Source: Mariprofundaceae bacterium (lineage in GTDB: Bacteria; Pseudomonadota; Zetaproteobacteria; Mariprofundales; Mariprofundaceae). Taken from it: a stretch of DNA of 7,087 nt. Position numbers and translations under genes: made by a program. The notes under the pieces were generated by a model. It saw only the letters and a program-made list of their open reading frames with translations. It ran no database searches and had not been told where the DNA came from. Shown here one piece after another: positions 1 to 5,500 of the stretch; positions within the stretch are counted from its first letter, which is position 1; each line of letters begins with the position of its first letter. The stretch lies in contig JAUZQP010000007.1 of the NCBI GenBank assembly GCA_030950965.1, positions 1 to 7,087 of the forward strand. Direction: 5' to 3'.

Positions 1-79
1 GTAATTCTTCCATGCGCTTACGTAGCAGGGGGTGTTGATTCATTCGGGTCATAAATTTTTGGTCTATTTTATTATTCAT
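1..79 (-). CDS. 5' end of an unidentified minus-strand gene (partial, runs off left edge)
   Basis: Reading leftward from an ATG at 79 gives an open frame of 26 codons to the window edge, beginning MNNKIDQKFMTRMNQHPLLR and continuing with basic and acidic residues (KRMEELL). It is hydrophilic and probably helical. The start lies 20 bases from the divergent start of the neighbouring helix-turn-helix gene, so the two would share a very short promoter region. Too little is present to assign a family. A mobile-element protein is possible given the accessory surroundings, but nothing visible proves it. No convincing Shine-Dalgarno sequence precedes the start, so the frame could be fortuitous. Confidence 0.35.
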   Translation of the reverse strand, partial: MNNKIDQKFMTRMNQHPLLRKRMEEL

Positions 80-98
80 GCCAGTATTCTAAACATAA

Positions 99-500
99 AT
101 GAGGGAAAAGTGTAAAATCCCCGCACTTTTAATTGCACCCATCCGTGATGCCATTGGTATGACAGGTGAACAATTAGCACGACGGCTTGGTGTACAAAAG
201 CAACGCATTGTTGCATTGGAAAAAGGCGAAGTGGCAGGAACAGCGACGATCAACTCCATGAAAAAGGCTGCTGAGGCAATGGATTGCGTGTTTGTCTATG
301 CACTGCTACCACGCAAGAGCCTAGAAGCCAACGTGGAGAATCAAGCACACAAATATGCAAAAAAAATGCACACAGCCATCCAGCACTCTATGCTGTTGGA
401 GCAACAGGGGCTAACTATGGATGAGAACCGACAGGGCATTAAAGAAAATACAGACTATCTTGTGCGAAATTCCGCTAAAGCTATATGGGAACTAGATTAA
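99..500 (+). CDS. mobile mystery protein A (XRE-type helix-turn-helix protein)
   Basis: This 133-residue protein matches my memory of the 'mobile mystery protein A' family (TIGR02612), small DNA-binding proteins encoded beside a Fic-domain partner and resembling the antitoxin or regulator side of a two-gene module. Residues about 15-60 form a Cro/XRE helix-turn-helix: IRDAIGMTGEQLARRLGV is followed by the recognition-helix segment QKQRIVALEKGEV, then a supporting helix (MKKAAEAMDC) and the family-typical VYALLPRKSLE. The C-terminal half is helical (HKYAKKMHTAIQHSMLLEQQ) and ends in the expected tryptophan-acidic tail (AIWELD). A stop codon directly precedes the ATG, so no upstream extension exists in this frame. 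The protein seems some 15-20 residues short at its N-terminus compared with family members I recall, and the usual Pro-x-x-Gly-Trp segment before the IR-x-A-x-GM motif is not evident. Its stop overlaps the start of the Fic gene (TAATG), indicating translational coupling. The helix-turn-helix suggests autoregulation (inference). Confidence 0.8.
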   Translation: MREKCKIPALLIAPIRDAIGMTGEQLARRLGVQKQRIVALEKGEVAGTATINSMKKAAEAMDCVFVYALLPRKSLEANVENQAHKYAKKMHTAIQHSMLLEQQGLTMDENRQGIKENTDYLVRNSAKAIWELD

Positions 501-576
501 TGGCATTTTATTATCCGCAGGGCGCAACGCCCCTTGACCCTGATGAAGCGGAAGGCTTGAGACTGACTCACATATC

Positions 577-810
577 GGCTTTCCGCTTAAGACGGGACAA
601 AAAGAGAGCTGCAACGGTGAGGCGTAGGGTGCGCTTGCGCACCACACGGCGGTACAACTCCATGCAGAGGTGTGATAAATGAACAAGTATATGGGGTTCT
701 ACAACGCCATTTTGTGCGCAAGCGCACCCTACCCTTGAGTTCAAATCCTTGCCATCACACCCCGTTCAACACGTTGCTGTTAAAGGATGTACCGTCTTAA
801 AAGGGAAGCC
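577..810. mobile_element. MITE 1: 234-bp non-autonomous element with 8-bp target duplication
   Basis: The element is flanked by an exact 8-bp direct repeat, CACATATC, at 569-576 and 811-818. Its ends are inverted repeats: GGCTTTCCGCTTAAGACGG at 577-595 and, on the other strand, GGCTTCCCTTTTAAGACGG at 792-810, matching at 16 of 19 positions. It has no transposase-size reading frame, so it must be mobilised in trans. The GG/GGCT terminus and 8-bp duplication recall ISL3- or IS1595-type transposons, but this is inference from end structure only. The element plus one duplication adds 242 bases, which shifts the frame of the host Fic gene. It also contains a large internal inverted repeat. Confidence 0.85.
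624..732. repeat. 19-bp perfect inverted repeat inside MITE 1, arms self-palindromic
   Basis: The left arm at 624-642 (GTAGGGTGCGCTTGCGCAC) is an exact reverse complement of the right arm at 714-732. Each arm also contains the short palindrome GGTGCGC-TT-GCGCACC or most of it, so each can fold alone or pair with its partner. Sequence just inside the arms is weakly complementary too (GGCGGTACAACTCCA near 649-663 against ACAACGCC near 701-708). GC-rich hairpins of this style recall REP-like intergenic repeats. They may be an older module carried within the MITE. Confidence 0.8.
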
Positions 811-1160
811 CACATATCAACCCGTGAAGAGTTAAACCTTTTTGAGGCAATAAATATTCAGGCGGGGATGCAATGGGCATGGCGTTCACGTTGGAAGGAT
901 GTGGTGAGTGAGACATTTATCCGCCAACTGCACAAGAAGATGTTTGGTGATGTCTGGCGCTGGGCTGGGGAGTTTCGTAAATCCAACAAAAACATTGGTG
1001 TTTCACGAGAGATGATTGGTATCGAGCTGCGTAACTTGTGTAAGGATTTAAATTGCTGGATTGAACACGAAACGTTCTGTGCTGATGAAATTTCAGCCCG
1101 TTTTCATCACCGATTGGTAGCTGTTCATCCCTTTCCAAATGGTAATGGTCGCCATGCTAG

Positions 1161-1318
1161 GGCAACTCGCAATAAATAATCTACCAAACAAGCTTGTCTT
1201 TTTGCCCAGCATCGGCGTTGCAAAAAAGCTTACATAGCAAGCAATGCTTTGCTTTTTGCGCCTTGATGCTGAACAAAAACTCTACGCTATTTTGGTAGAT
1301 TATTTATTGCGAGTTACC
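1161..1318. mobile_element. MITE 2: 158-bp foldback element with 28-bp terminal repeats
   Basis: Terminal inverted repeats at 1161-1188 and 1291-1318 match at 27 of 28 positions, the one difference being the third base of the element. The bounding direct repeat is TAG at 1158-1160 and 1319-1321. It can also be read as CTAG if the right boundary is moved by one base. The inner part is imperfectly palindromic as well: CAGCATC...GCAAAAA near 1207-1226 is mirrored near 1252-1270, and the axis lies at about 1239, the element's midpoint. Almost the whole element could thus fold into one hairpin. There is no coding frame. A YTAR/TNA-type target would fit the IS5 superfamily, which is inference only. 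The insertion adds 161 bases and supplies the stop codon at 1177-1179 that ends the Fic frame. Confidence 0.85.
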
Positions 1319-1493
1319 TAGGGTGATTGCAGACCTACTTCTGGAGAAGAAGCTGGGTACTGTGCGTTTTAGTTGGGGTGGCAAGGCGTTGACTGAAACG
1401 AATGATTGTAGGCAATGCTATATTCAGGCATTACAAAAAGCAGATCGTGGTGACTATTCGCCATTACTGCATTTTGTCCGTTCATAAAACGTA

Positions 1494-2216
1494 TCATTCG
1501 TTCAAAAACATATCTGCCATTTCATCCAGCTTGGATTTGATGGCTCGCCAGCCAGGGTGATGTCTGTCCAACAGGGCGTAGAATCGCTTGCTATGGTTGT
1601 ACTCCTGCAAATGGCATAGCTCATGTGCCAGCACGTAGTCCAAGCATTCAACGGGAGCTTTAACCAGATGTCTGTTTATATGAATGCGCCCTCGCGAGGA
1701 ACAACTTCCCCACTGCTTTCTCATCGCTCTGATGGCCATCGGTGGTGCAGAATCCAGCCACGCGAAGTCTTCCACCACCAGCGATAACCTATGCGCAAAC
1801 ACCTCTTGGGCGTGTTGCTTGTACCAAGCGTTTAGCAGGCGTTTGACATGTTCGGGGGCAGCATCACTGCATTGCACCATAAAGAAACCGTGACTCGCGG
1901 TAACACAGTCCACATCGGCTGGGACAACCTTGAGTGCATAGCTATCACCGAGATACAAATGCGTTTCACCACTGGTGTATTCACGCGGCAGTATGCGTGA
2001 ATGTCGTTGCTGCGCCTGCTCCACATGACGAACAATCCAGCCAGCGCGCTGGTGAACCAGTAGCGTAATCTCTTGTGGTAAAGTATTCATCGGGGCGTTG
2101 ACTTCAATAGAGCCATCGGGAAGCACATGAATGGCGATGGACTTCTTCCGCCGACTGCGCAACTGAACCGTGTATTCATACGTCTTCTCGCCATAACGAA
2201 AACTGGATAGCATCAT
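1494..2216 (-). CDS. YgjP/DUF45-family zinc metallopeptidase
   Basis: This 240-residue protein has the layout of the YgjP-like (DUF45, SprT-related, M48-like) metal-dependent hydrolases. The N-terminal beta-rich part includes RSRRKKSIAIHVLPDGSIEVNAP (residues about 20-42). A central helical part leads to the family hallmark RKQWGSCSSRGRIHIN (about 166-181). The zinc site follows as HELCH (198-202) with a third ligand, His208, in the NHSKRF segment, and then PGWRAIKSKLD. The glutamate of HELCH would be catalytic. No signal peptide is visible, so it is probably cytoplasmic; the natural substrate of the family is not known to me. I chose the ATG at 2216 (an adjacent ATG is at 2213) because the residues added by the TTG at 2348 look non-protein-like and the shorter form has the usual size. 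It converges on the broken Fic gene with six bases between the stop codons and no terminator there, so read-through would be antisense to that gene. Confidence 0.88.
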   Translation of the reverse strand: MMLSSFRYGEKTYEYTVQLRSRRKKSIAIHVLPDGSIEVNAPMNTLPQEITLLVHQRAGWIVRHVEQAQQRHSRILPREYTSGETHLYLGDSYALKVVPADVDCVTASHGFFMVQCSDAAPEHVKRLLNAWYKQHAQEVFAHRLSLVVEDFAWLDSAPPMAIRAMRKQWGSCSSRGRIHINRHLVKAPVECLDYVLAHELCHLQEYNHSKRFYALLDRHHPGWRAIKSKLDEMADMFLNE

Positions 2217-2356
2217 AGCATACCGTGGCGTACAATCTGAATGAGATGAGTGAGAACAGCTTTGCCCAAATCCAGCCCTCCCAGTATTATCTTGAATAGC
2301 CTTAGGGTCGCGAAAGAAGATTGTGAATATCAGGTTCGCGTAGATCAAACGAAGGC

Positions 2357-2395
2357 AAAAAAAAAGAACCTACGGAAATTCCGTAGGTTCTTTTT
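2357..2395 (-). terminator. rho-independent terminator after tRNA-Arg (possibly bidirectional)
   Basis: A perfect 15-bp inverted repeat (arms 2361-2375 and 2381-2395, containing GAACCTACGG) flanks a five-base loop. Read on the minus strand it ends in a run of T matching the nine A at 2357-2365, so it should stop transcription just after the tRNA 3' end. On the plus strand five T follow the GC part, allowing some activity in that direction too. Confidence 0.85.
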
Positions 2396-2399
2396 AGTA

Positions 2400-2476
2400 T
2401 GGTGCTCCCTGAGCGAGTCGAACGCCCGGCCTTCTGATTCGTAGTCAGATGCTCTATCCAGCTGAGCTAAGAGAGC
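2400..2476 (-). tRNA. tRNA-Arg (anticodon ACG)
   Basis: The minus strand folds into a full cloverleaf of 77 nt including an encoded CCA. The acceptor stem pairs GCTCTCT with AGGGAGC (one G-U pair), followed by discriminator A and CCA. The D arm contains the standard TAGCTCAGCTGGATAGAGC. The anticodon stem TCTGA/TCAGA encloses the loop CTACGAA with anticodon ACG. The T arm pairs GGGCG with CGCTC around TTCGACT. The wobble adenosine of such bacterial tRNAs is normally converted to inosine by TadA, allowing CGU, CGC and CGA to be read. The gene has its own promoter upstream and a terminator immediately downstream, so it appears to be a single-gene unit. tRNA-Arg genes are frequent integration sites for islands, and here the gene sits where accessory content meets a core operon. 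Confidence 0.96.
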
Positions 2477-2512
2477 GTGAAGCGGTGATGGACACCGTCC
2501 CAACGGCGGCGA

Positions 2513-2540
2513 ACTATAGCGAGCAAAAACACGCTGTCTA
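2513..2540 (-). promoter_or_regulatory. sigma-70 promoter of tRNA-Arg
   Basis: On the minus strand a -35 box TAGACA (2535-2540, five of six consensus bases) and a -10 box TATAGT (2513-2518, five of six) are separated by 16 bases. The bases following the -10 box are very GC-rich (TCGCCGCC), a discriminator type commonly linked to stringent control of stable-RNA genes. The predicted transcript would begin about 30 bases before the mature tRNA 5' end. Confidence 0.7.
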
Positions 2541-2604
2541 TATTTTTTTATTTAGTCATGGCTCATGTGTCATTACTCACCGCAGCTACCCTAAAAAAAT
2601 GTCA

Positions 2605-2623
2605 TGATGCGTGACACGCATCA
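2605..2623. promoter_or_regulatory. perfect 19-bp palindrome, candidate operator ahead of the cytochrome-nadK operon
   Basis: TGATGCGTG and its exact reverse complement CACGCATCA flank a single central A. The palindrome ends 62 bases before the cytochrome start codon. An overlapping arrangement, GTGA-N6-TCAC (2611-2624), has the core spacing of CRP/FNR-family sites. An operator for a dimeric regulator is more likely than a terminator because no T run follows. The regulator is unidentified. Confidence 0.45.
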
Positions 2624-2685
2624 CGGTGTATGTGTAGCGTTTGCTTATTTAGAAATAGTCCTGAATAACTGGAGGCGTATAGCGC

Positions 2686-2961
2686 ATGAATGAAACGGCG
2701 AAACAACGGTGGCAACCATCACGCGGTGATTGGGTATTTATCATCATTGTTGCAACAGTAGTGCTGGTACTGGTTTTAGGTAGCGGCGATCGCAAGACCA
2801 AAACAACACCCGACGATGCTATTCACATGCATGCAACATCGCGAGCGGCTTGCATGAGCTGTCACGGAATCGATGGTGTGAAGCCACAGCCACCAGGGCA
2901 TGTCAAAGCGGATCAATGCTTCCAATGCCATACCCAGCCTGAGGGGTGGGCGAAGCCGTGA
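2686..2961 (+). CDS. small membrane-anchored dihaem cytochrome c
   Basis: This 91-residue protein has a short positively charged N-terminus, one hydrophobic helix (about residues 16-33, WVFIIIVATVVLVLVLGS) without an obvious cleavage site, and a small C-terminal domain with two haem-binding motifs, CMSCH (56-60) and CFQCH (78-82). The domain should face the periplasm, where haem is attached. His47 or His49 and His72 could serve as distal ligands, suggesting the bis-histidine style of small multihaem cytochromes and an electron-transfer role. Redox partners cannot be told from the sequence. A clear ribosome site GGAGG (2671-2675) lies ten bases before the ATG. The stop overlaps the nadK start (TGATG). 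It is the first gene of the operon, and the link between a cytochrome and NAD kinase is unexpected. I do not recognise a specific named family. Confidence 0.8.
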   Translation: MNETAKQRWQPSRGDWVFIIIVATVVLVLVLGSGDRKTKTTPDDAIHMHATSRAACMSCHGIDGVKPQPPGHVKADQCFQCHTQPEGWAKP

Positions 2962-3833
2962 TGCGCTGCATGGGCATGGTGGTCAAGCAGGGCGATGCAC
3001 GCGCCCTAACGCTGGCCGATGAGGTTGCAACTTGGCTCAGCGAATGCGGCTGCGAAGTCTATGTCGCAGATCAACCCGCTGTATTGCACCACGCTCAAAC
3101 CATGCCAATGGCTGAGATGCTTCACTGCGTCGAAATGATGTTAGTACTCGGCGGCGATGGCACACTGCTTGGCGTAGGTCGCCACTTTATTGGCACAAGC
3201 ATTCCCATTTTAGGCATCAATATGGGCCGCGTGGGCTTTTTAACCGACACCCCCGCAGGCAGCGTGCTTCAAGCACTTGCTAAGGTTCTATCAGGGCAGT
3301 TCAAAACCATTGAGCATATTAGCCTGAAGGCGGAGATTGTACGTGACCACGAGGTGTTGGATGTAGGGTTCGCCATGAACGATGTCGTACTCCAACGAGT
3401 CGGCAGTCGCCCTGTTGAATTTGATGTACGCATTCGCAATCAACAAGCGTTCAGGTTACGTGCCGATGGACTGATTTTAGCAACAGCAGCAGGCTCTACC
3501 GCTTACGCGCTATCATCGGGCGGGCCGATTATCCACCCTGCTGTAGCAGCTATTGCCGTCGTGCCTATTTGCCCCCACACGCTCAGCAATCGTCCGCTGA
3601 TTATTTCGGCTGATGATGCTATTGAAGTACGTTTGTGCTCGCAACCTGAGCCAGCCAACCTTCATCTTGATGGTGAGCCCATGCAGCAATTAACGGCGAG
3701 CGATGTAGTGCGCATCCGTCAGAGTGGTAAAATAACCCTTGTTTATATGAAAGACCATCATTATTTCAACACCTTACGCAACAAACTTCATTGGGCTGAT
3801 GGCGCTTCCCGCGTGGCGGAGGATTCATGCTAA
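2961..3833 (+). CDS. nadK: NAD kinase
   Basis: NAD kinase phosphorylates NAD to NADP in the cytoplasm and supplies NADPH for biosynthesis and oxidative-stress defence. From the ATG at 2961 the protein has 290 residues, close to the E. coli enzyme. Visible motifs are LGGDGTLL (63-70, the nucleotide-binding GGDG), GINMGRVGFLTD (85-96), the ND pair (140-141, NE in many homologues), DGLILATAAGSTAYALSSGGP (from 169) and PHTLSNRPLII (205-215). I chose 2961 because it overlaps the cytochrome stop (TGATG) and begins at the usual family position. GTG codons at 2946 and 2958 are alternatives. Where most family members read TPTGSTAY, this one has TAAGSTAY, a noteworthy change beside the NAD-binding site. 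The 3' end overlaps recN by seven bases; nadK next to recN is a familiar gammaproteobacterial arrangement. Confidence 0.95.
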   Translation: MRCMGMVVKQGDARALTLADEVATWLSECGCEVYVADQPAVLHHAQTMPMAEMLHCVEMMLVLGGDGTLLGVGRHFIGTSIPILGINMGRVGFLTDTPAGSVLQALAKVLSGQFKTIEHISLKAEIVRDHEVLDVGFAMNDVVLQRVGSRPVEFDVRIRNQQAFRLRADGLILATAAGSTAYALSSGGPIIHPAVAAIAVVPICPHTLSNRPLIISADDAIEVRLCSQPEPANLHLDGEPMQQLTASDVVRIRQSGKITLVYMKDHHYFNTLRNKLHWADGASRVAEDSC

Positions 3834-5500
3834 CAGAACTGCATATTCGGCAGTTTGCTTTGGTGGATGAAATACGGTTAGAGCTTAATAACGGCATGAC
3901 GGTGTTCACGGGCGAGACTGGTGCAGGTAAATCTATTCTCGTCGATGCAATGGGCGCAGTATTTGGGGCGCGAGCTTCGGCAGACTGGGTGCGTCACGGT
4001 GCTAAGCAAGCAGCGTTATCGGCATGCATTGAAACGAATGATGCACGGGTTCTCACGGTGTTAGAAGAGCAAGGGATCGAAGCTGAGGCGGTGCTATTAC
4101 TGCGTCGCGTGATTAACACCGATGGACGCTCCCGCGCATGGATCAACGGCGTGGCAGTACCACTCAAAGTATTACAACGCATCGGCACTATCTGCCTAGA
4201 TTTACATGGTCAGCATGAACATCAAGCATTGATGGACAAGCATTATCAGCAACAATTGATCGACCAGTCCATTGATTCAGCCATACTAGAGGCGGTTACG
4301 CATGCCTACCGTGATTTTAAGAGCGCAAAACGTGCCTTGGATGAAGGCACGCAACAATTACAGCAAAGCAGAGAACGCGAAGCCTGGTTACGCCAACAGT
4401 TACAAGCAACTGAGCAACTGGATCTGCACTTGGGCTTATTGGAAAAGCTGGAATACGATGTCGCAGCAGGCTCACATATCGTACAAATTCAACAAGCTGC
4501 AACGCAGGCTTTAGATTATATTGATGATGCAGAACCATCCGCCCGCGATTTATTGGTGCAAGCGGCGCATGCTGTGACTGCCATGTCGGATGTTCACCCA
4601 GCCTTGCATGAAGCGGCTGAAATGCTACAACAAGCGGATGTGCTACTGAGTGAAATTTTACCTCATTTACGGCAAGCTGAGGCATTGGAACTGGATGCCA
4701 GTCAGCAAGCTGCACAAGAATCCCGTCTGAATCAGTTGCAAGCATTATTACATCAGCATCGCTGTGATGAGCCAGCCTTGATTGCACGGCAACAGGATTG
4801 GCAACAGCAACTCGACGCGCTAGAAAACGCTGCGTGGGATGAAGAACAACGGCAAAAGGTAGTGGAACAAGCGCAACGGCGTTACACTCAAGTCGCCCAA
4901 GCACTGCATCATGCACGGCTGGATGCAGCCATGAAGCTCGCCGCAGCATTGCGCCCGTGGCTGGATCGTTTGGCATTGGTGGATATGCGGGTGCGTATTG
5001 ATGTGCAAGAGCATCAAAAGGCTGAAGGCTGGCAGGCGCAAGGCTGGGACTCGATCGTGTTCATGCTATCAAGCAACCTTGGCGAACCATTCAAACCGCT
5101 ACAACATGTTGCCTCAGGCGGCGAGCTGTCTCGCCTTGTATTAGCGTTAAAAGCCTGTGGCGCAACGACTAATACGCCTTCGATTGCAGTATTTGACGAA
5201 GTGGATGTCGGCATCGGTGGTGAAACTGCATGGAGTATTGGCGAATTATTAGCTGCCATGGGAAGGGAGCGGCAGGTGCTGGTGGTGTCACATTTAGCGC
5301 AGGTGGCTGCTGTGGCAGATCATCATATTCGCATCAGCAAAGCGAGTGACCACGAACGTACACGCACTACGTTAACACCGCTAGATCATAGCGAGCGACA
5401 ACAGGAATTGGCGCGCATGTTGGGTGATGCCAGCGCGCAAGGCGTGCAACAGGCGCAAGCCCTACAGCAACGAGCATACACCATCATGAAGCAACACTGA
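3827..5500 (+). CDS. recN: DNA repair protein RecN
   Basis: RecN is an SMC-like ATPase that binds DNA ends and promotes double-strand-break repair by homologous recombination. This copy has 557 residues, matching E. coli RecN (about 553). The N-terminal ATPase half starts LTELHIRQFALVDE and carries Walker A GETGAGKS (29-36). Then follow the LDLHGQHEHQALMD segment typical of RecN (about 126-139) and a long, Gln/Ala/Leu-rich coiled-coil region (about 145-370). The C-terminal half has the ABC signature ASGGELSRL (429-437), Walker B with catalytic acid VFDEVD (455-460) and the VVSHLAQVAAVADHH histidine switch. GGAGG at 3818-3822 precedes the ATG by four bases, and the start overlaps the nadK end. 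In E. coli recN is SOS-induced from its own promoter, but I see no clear LexA box (CTG-N10-CAG type) just upstream here. Expression may therefore depend on the operon (inference). Confidence 0.97.
   Translation: MLTELHIRQFALVDEIRLELNNGMTVFTGETGAGKSILVDAMGAVFGARASADWVRHGAKQAALSACIETNDARVLTVLEEQGIEAEAVLLLRRVINTDGRSRAWINGVAVPLKVLQRIGTICLDLHGQHEHQALMDKHYQQQLIDQSIDSAILEAVTHAYRDFKSAKRALDEGTQQLQQSREREAWLRQQLQATEQLDLHLGLLEKLEYDVAAGSHIVQIQQAATQALDYIDDAEPSARDLLVQAAHAVTAMSDVHPALHEAAEMLQQADVLLSEILPHLRQAEALELDASQQAAQESRLNQLQALLHQHRCDEPALIARQQDWQQQLDALENAAWDEEQRQKVVEQAQRRYTQVAQALHHARLDAAMKLAAALRPWLDRLALVDMRVRIDVQEHQKAEGWQAQGWDSIVFMLSSNLGEPFKPLQHVASGGELSRLVLALKACGATTNTPSIAVFDEVDVGIGGETAWSIGELLAAMGRERQVLVVSHLAQVAAVADHHIRISKASDHERTRTTLTPLDHSERQQELARMLGDASAQGVQQAQALQQRAYTIMKQH

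Larger units (their letters stand above)
500..1487 (+). pseudogene. mobile mystery protein B, Fic-domain protein, disrupted by two MITEs
   Basis: Three collinear pieces (500-576, 819-1160 and 1322-1487) encode parts of one protein. They start MAFYYPQGATPLDPDEAEGL, continue through TREELNLFEAINIQ, KMFGDVWRWAGEFR and the Fic core HPFPNGNGRHAR, and end VIADLLLEKKLG ... DYSPLLHFVRS. The pieces total 585 bases, or 194 codons plus TAA, with frame kept at both joins. That is the size and motif order I recall for the Fic partner of mobile mystery protein A (TIGR02613). Fic enzymes usually transfer AMP or another nucleotide to target proteins; the core histidine and the GNGR loop are all present in the joined sequence. 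As it stands, the first insertion shifts frame and translation from 500 stops at 682. The second places TAA at 1177-1179, directly after the Fic motif. The gene is therefore very probably inactive, although a start at 787 within the first element would give a 130-residue protein holding the Fic core but lacking the C-terminus. Apart from the insertions I see no decay, so they look recent. Confidence 0.88.

Noticed and set aside
735..765. TTCAAATCC stretch resembling a tRNA T-arm inside MITE 1
   Set aside because: Flanking bases do not form a T stem and no anticodon or acceptor arms are present, so it is a chance match.
577..1318. CRISPR array or one composite transposon formed by the repeats in the Fic gene
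   Set aside because: The repeats are inverted pairs, not regularly spaced direct repeats, and the two elements have different ends and different target duplications, so they are independent insertions.
2217..2348. N-terminal extension of the metallopeptidase from a TTG at 2348
   Set aside because: The added 44 residues look unlike protein of this family, and the ATG at 2216 gives the usual start and length.
2250..2444. 64-residue plus-strand frame running through the terminator into the tRNA gene
   Set aside because: It overlaps a hairpin terminator and the tRNA antisense strand and has no plausible start context or family features.
2946..2960. Upstream GTG starts for nadK
   Set aside because: The ATG at 2961 has the TGATG coupling overlap and begins where NAD kinases normally begin; the GTG starts remain possible but less likely.
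4317..4976. 219-residue open frame on the minus strand inside recN
   Set aside because: It lies wholly within a strongly conserved RecN frame, has no recognisable motifs and is explained as a shadow of Gln/Ala-rich coding sequence.
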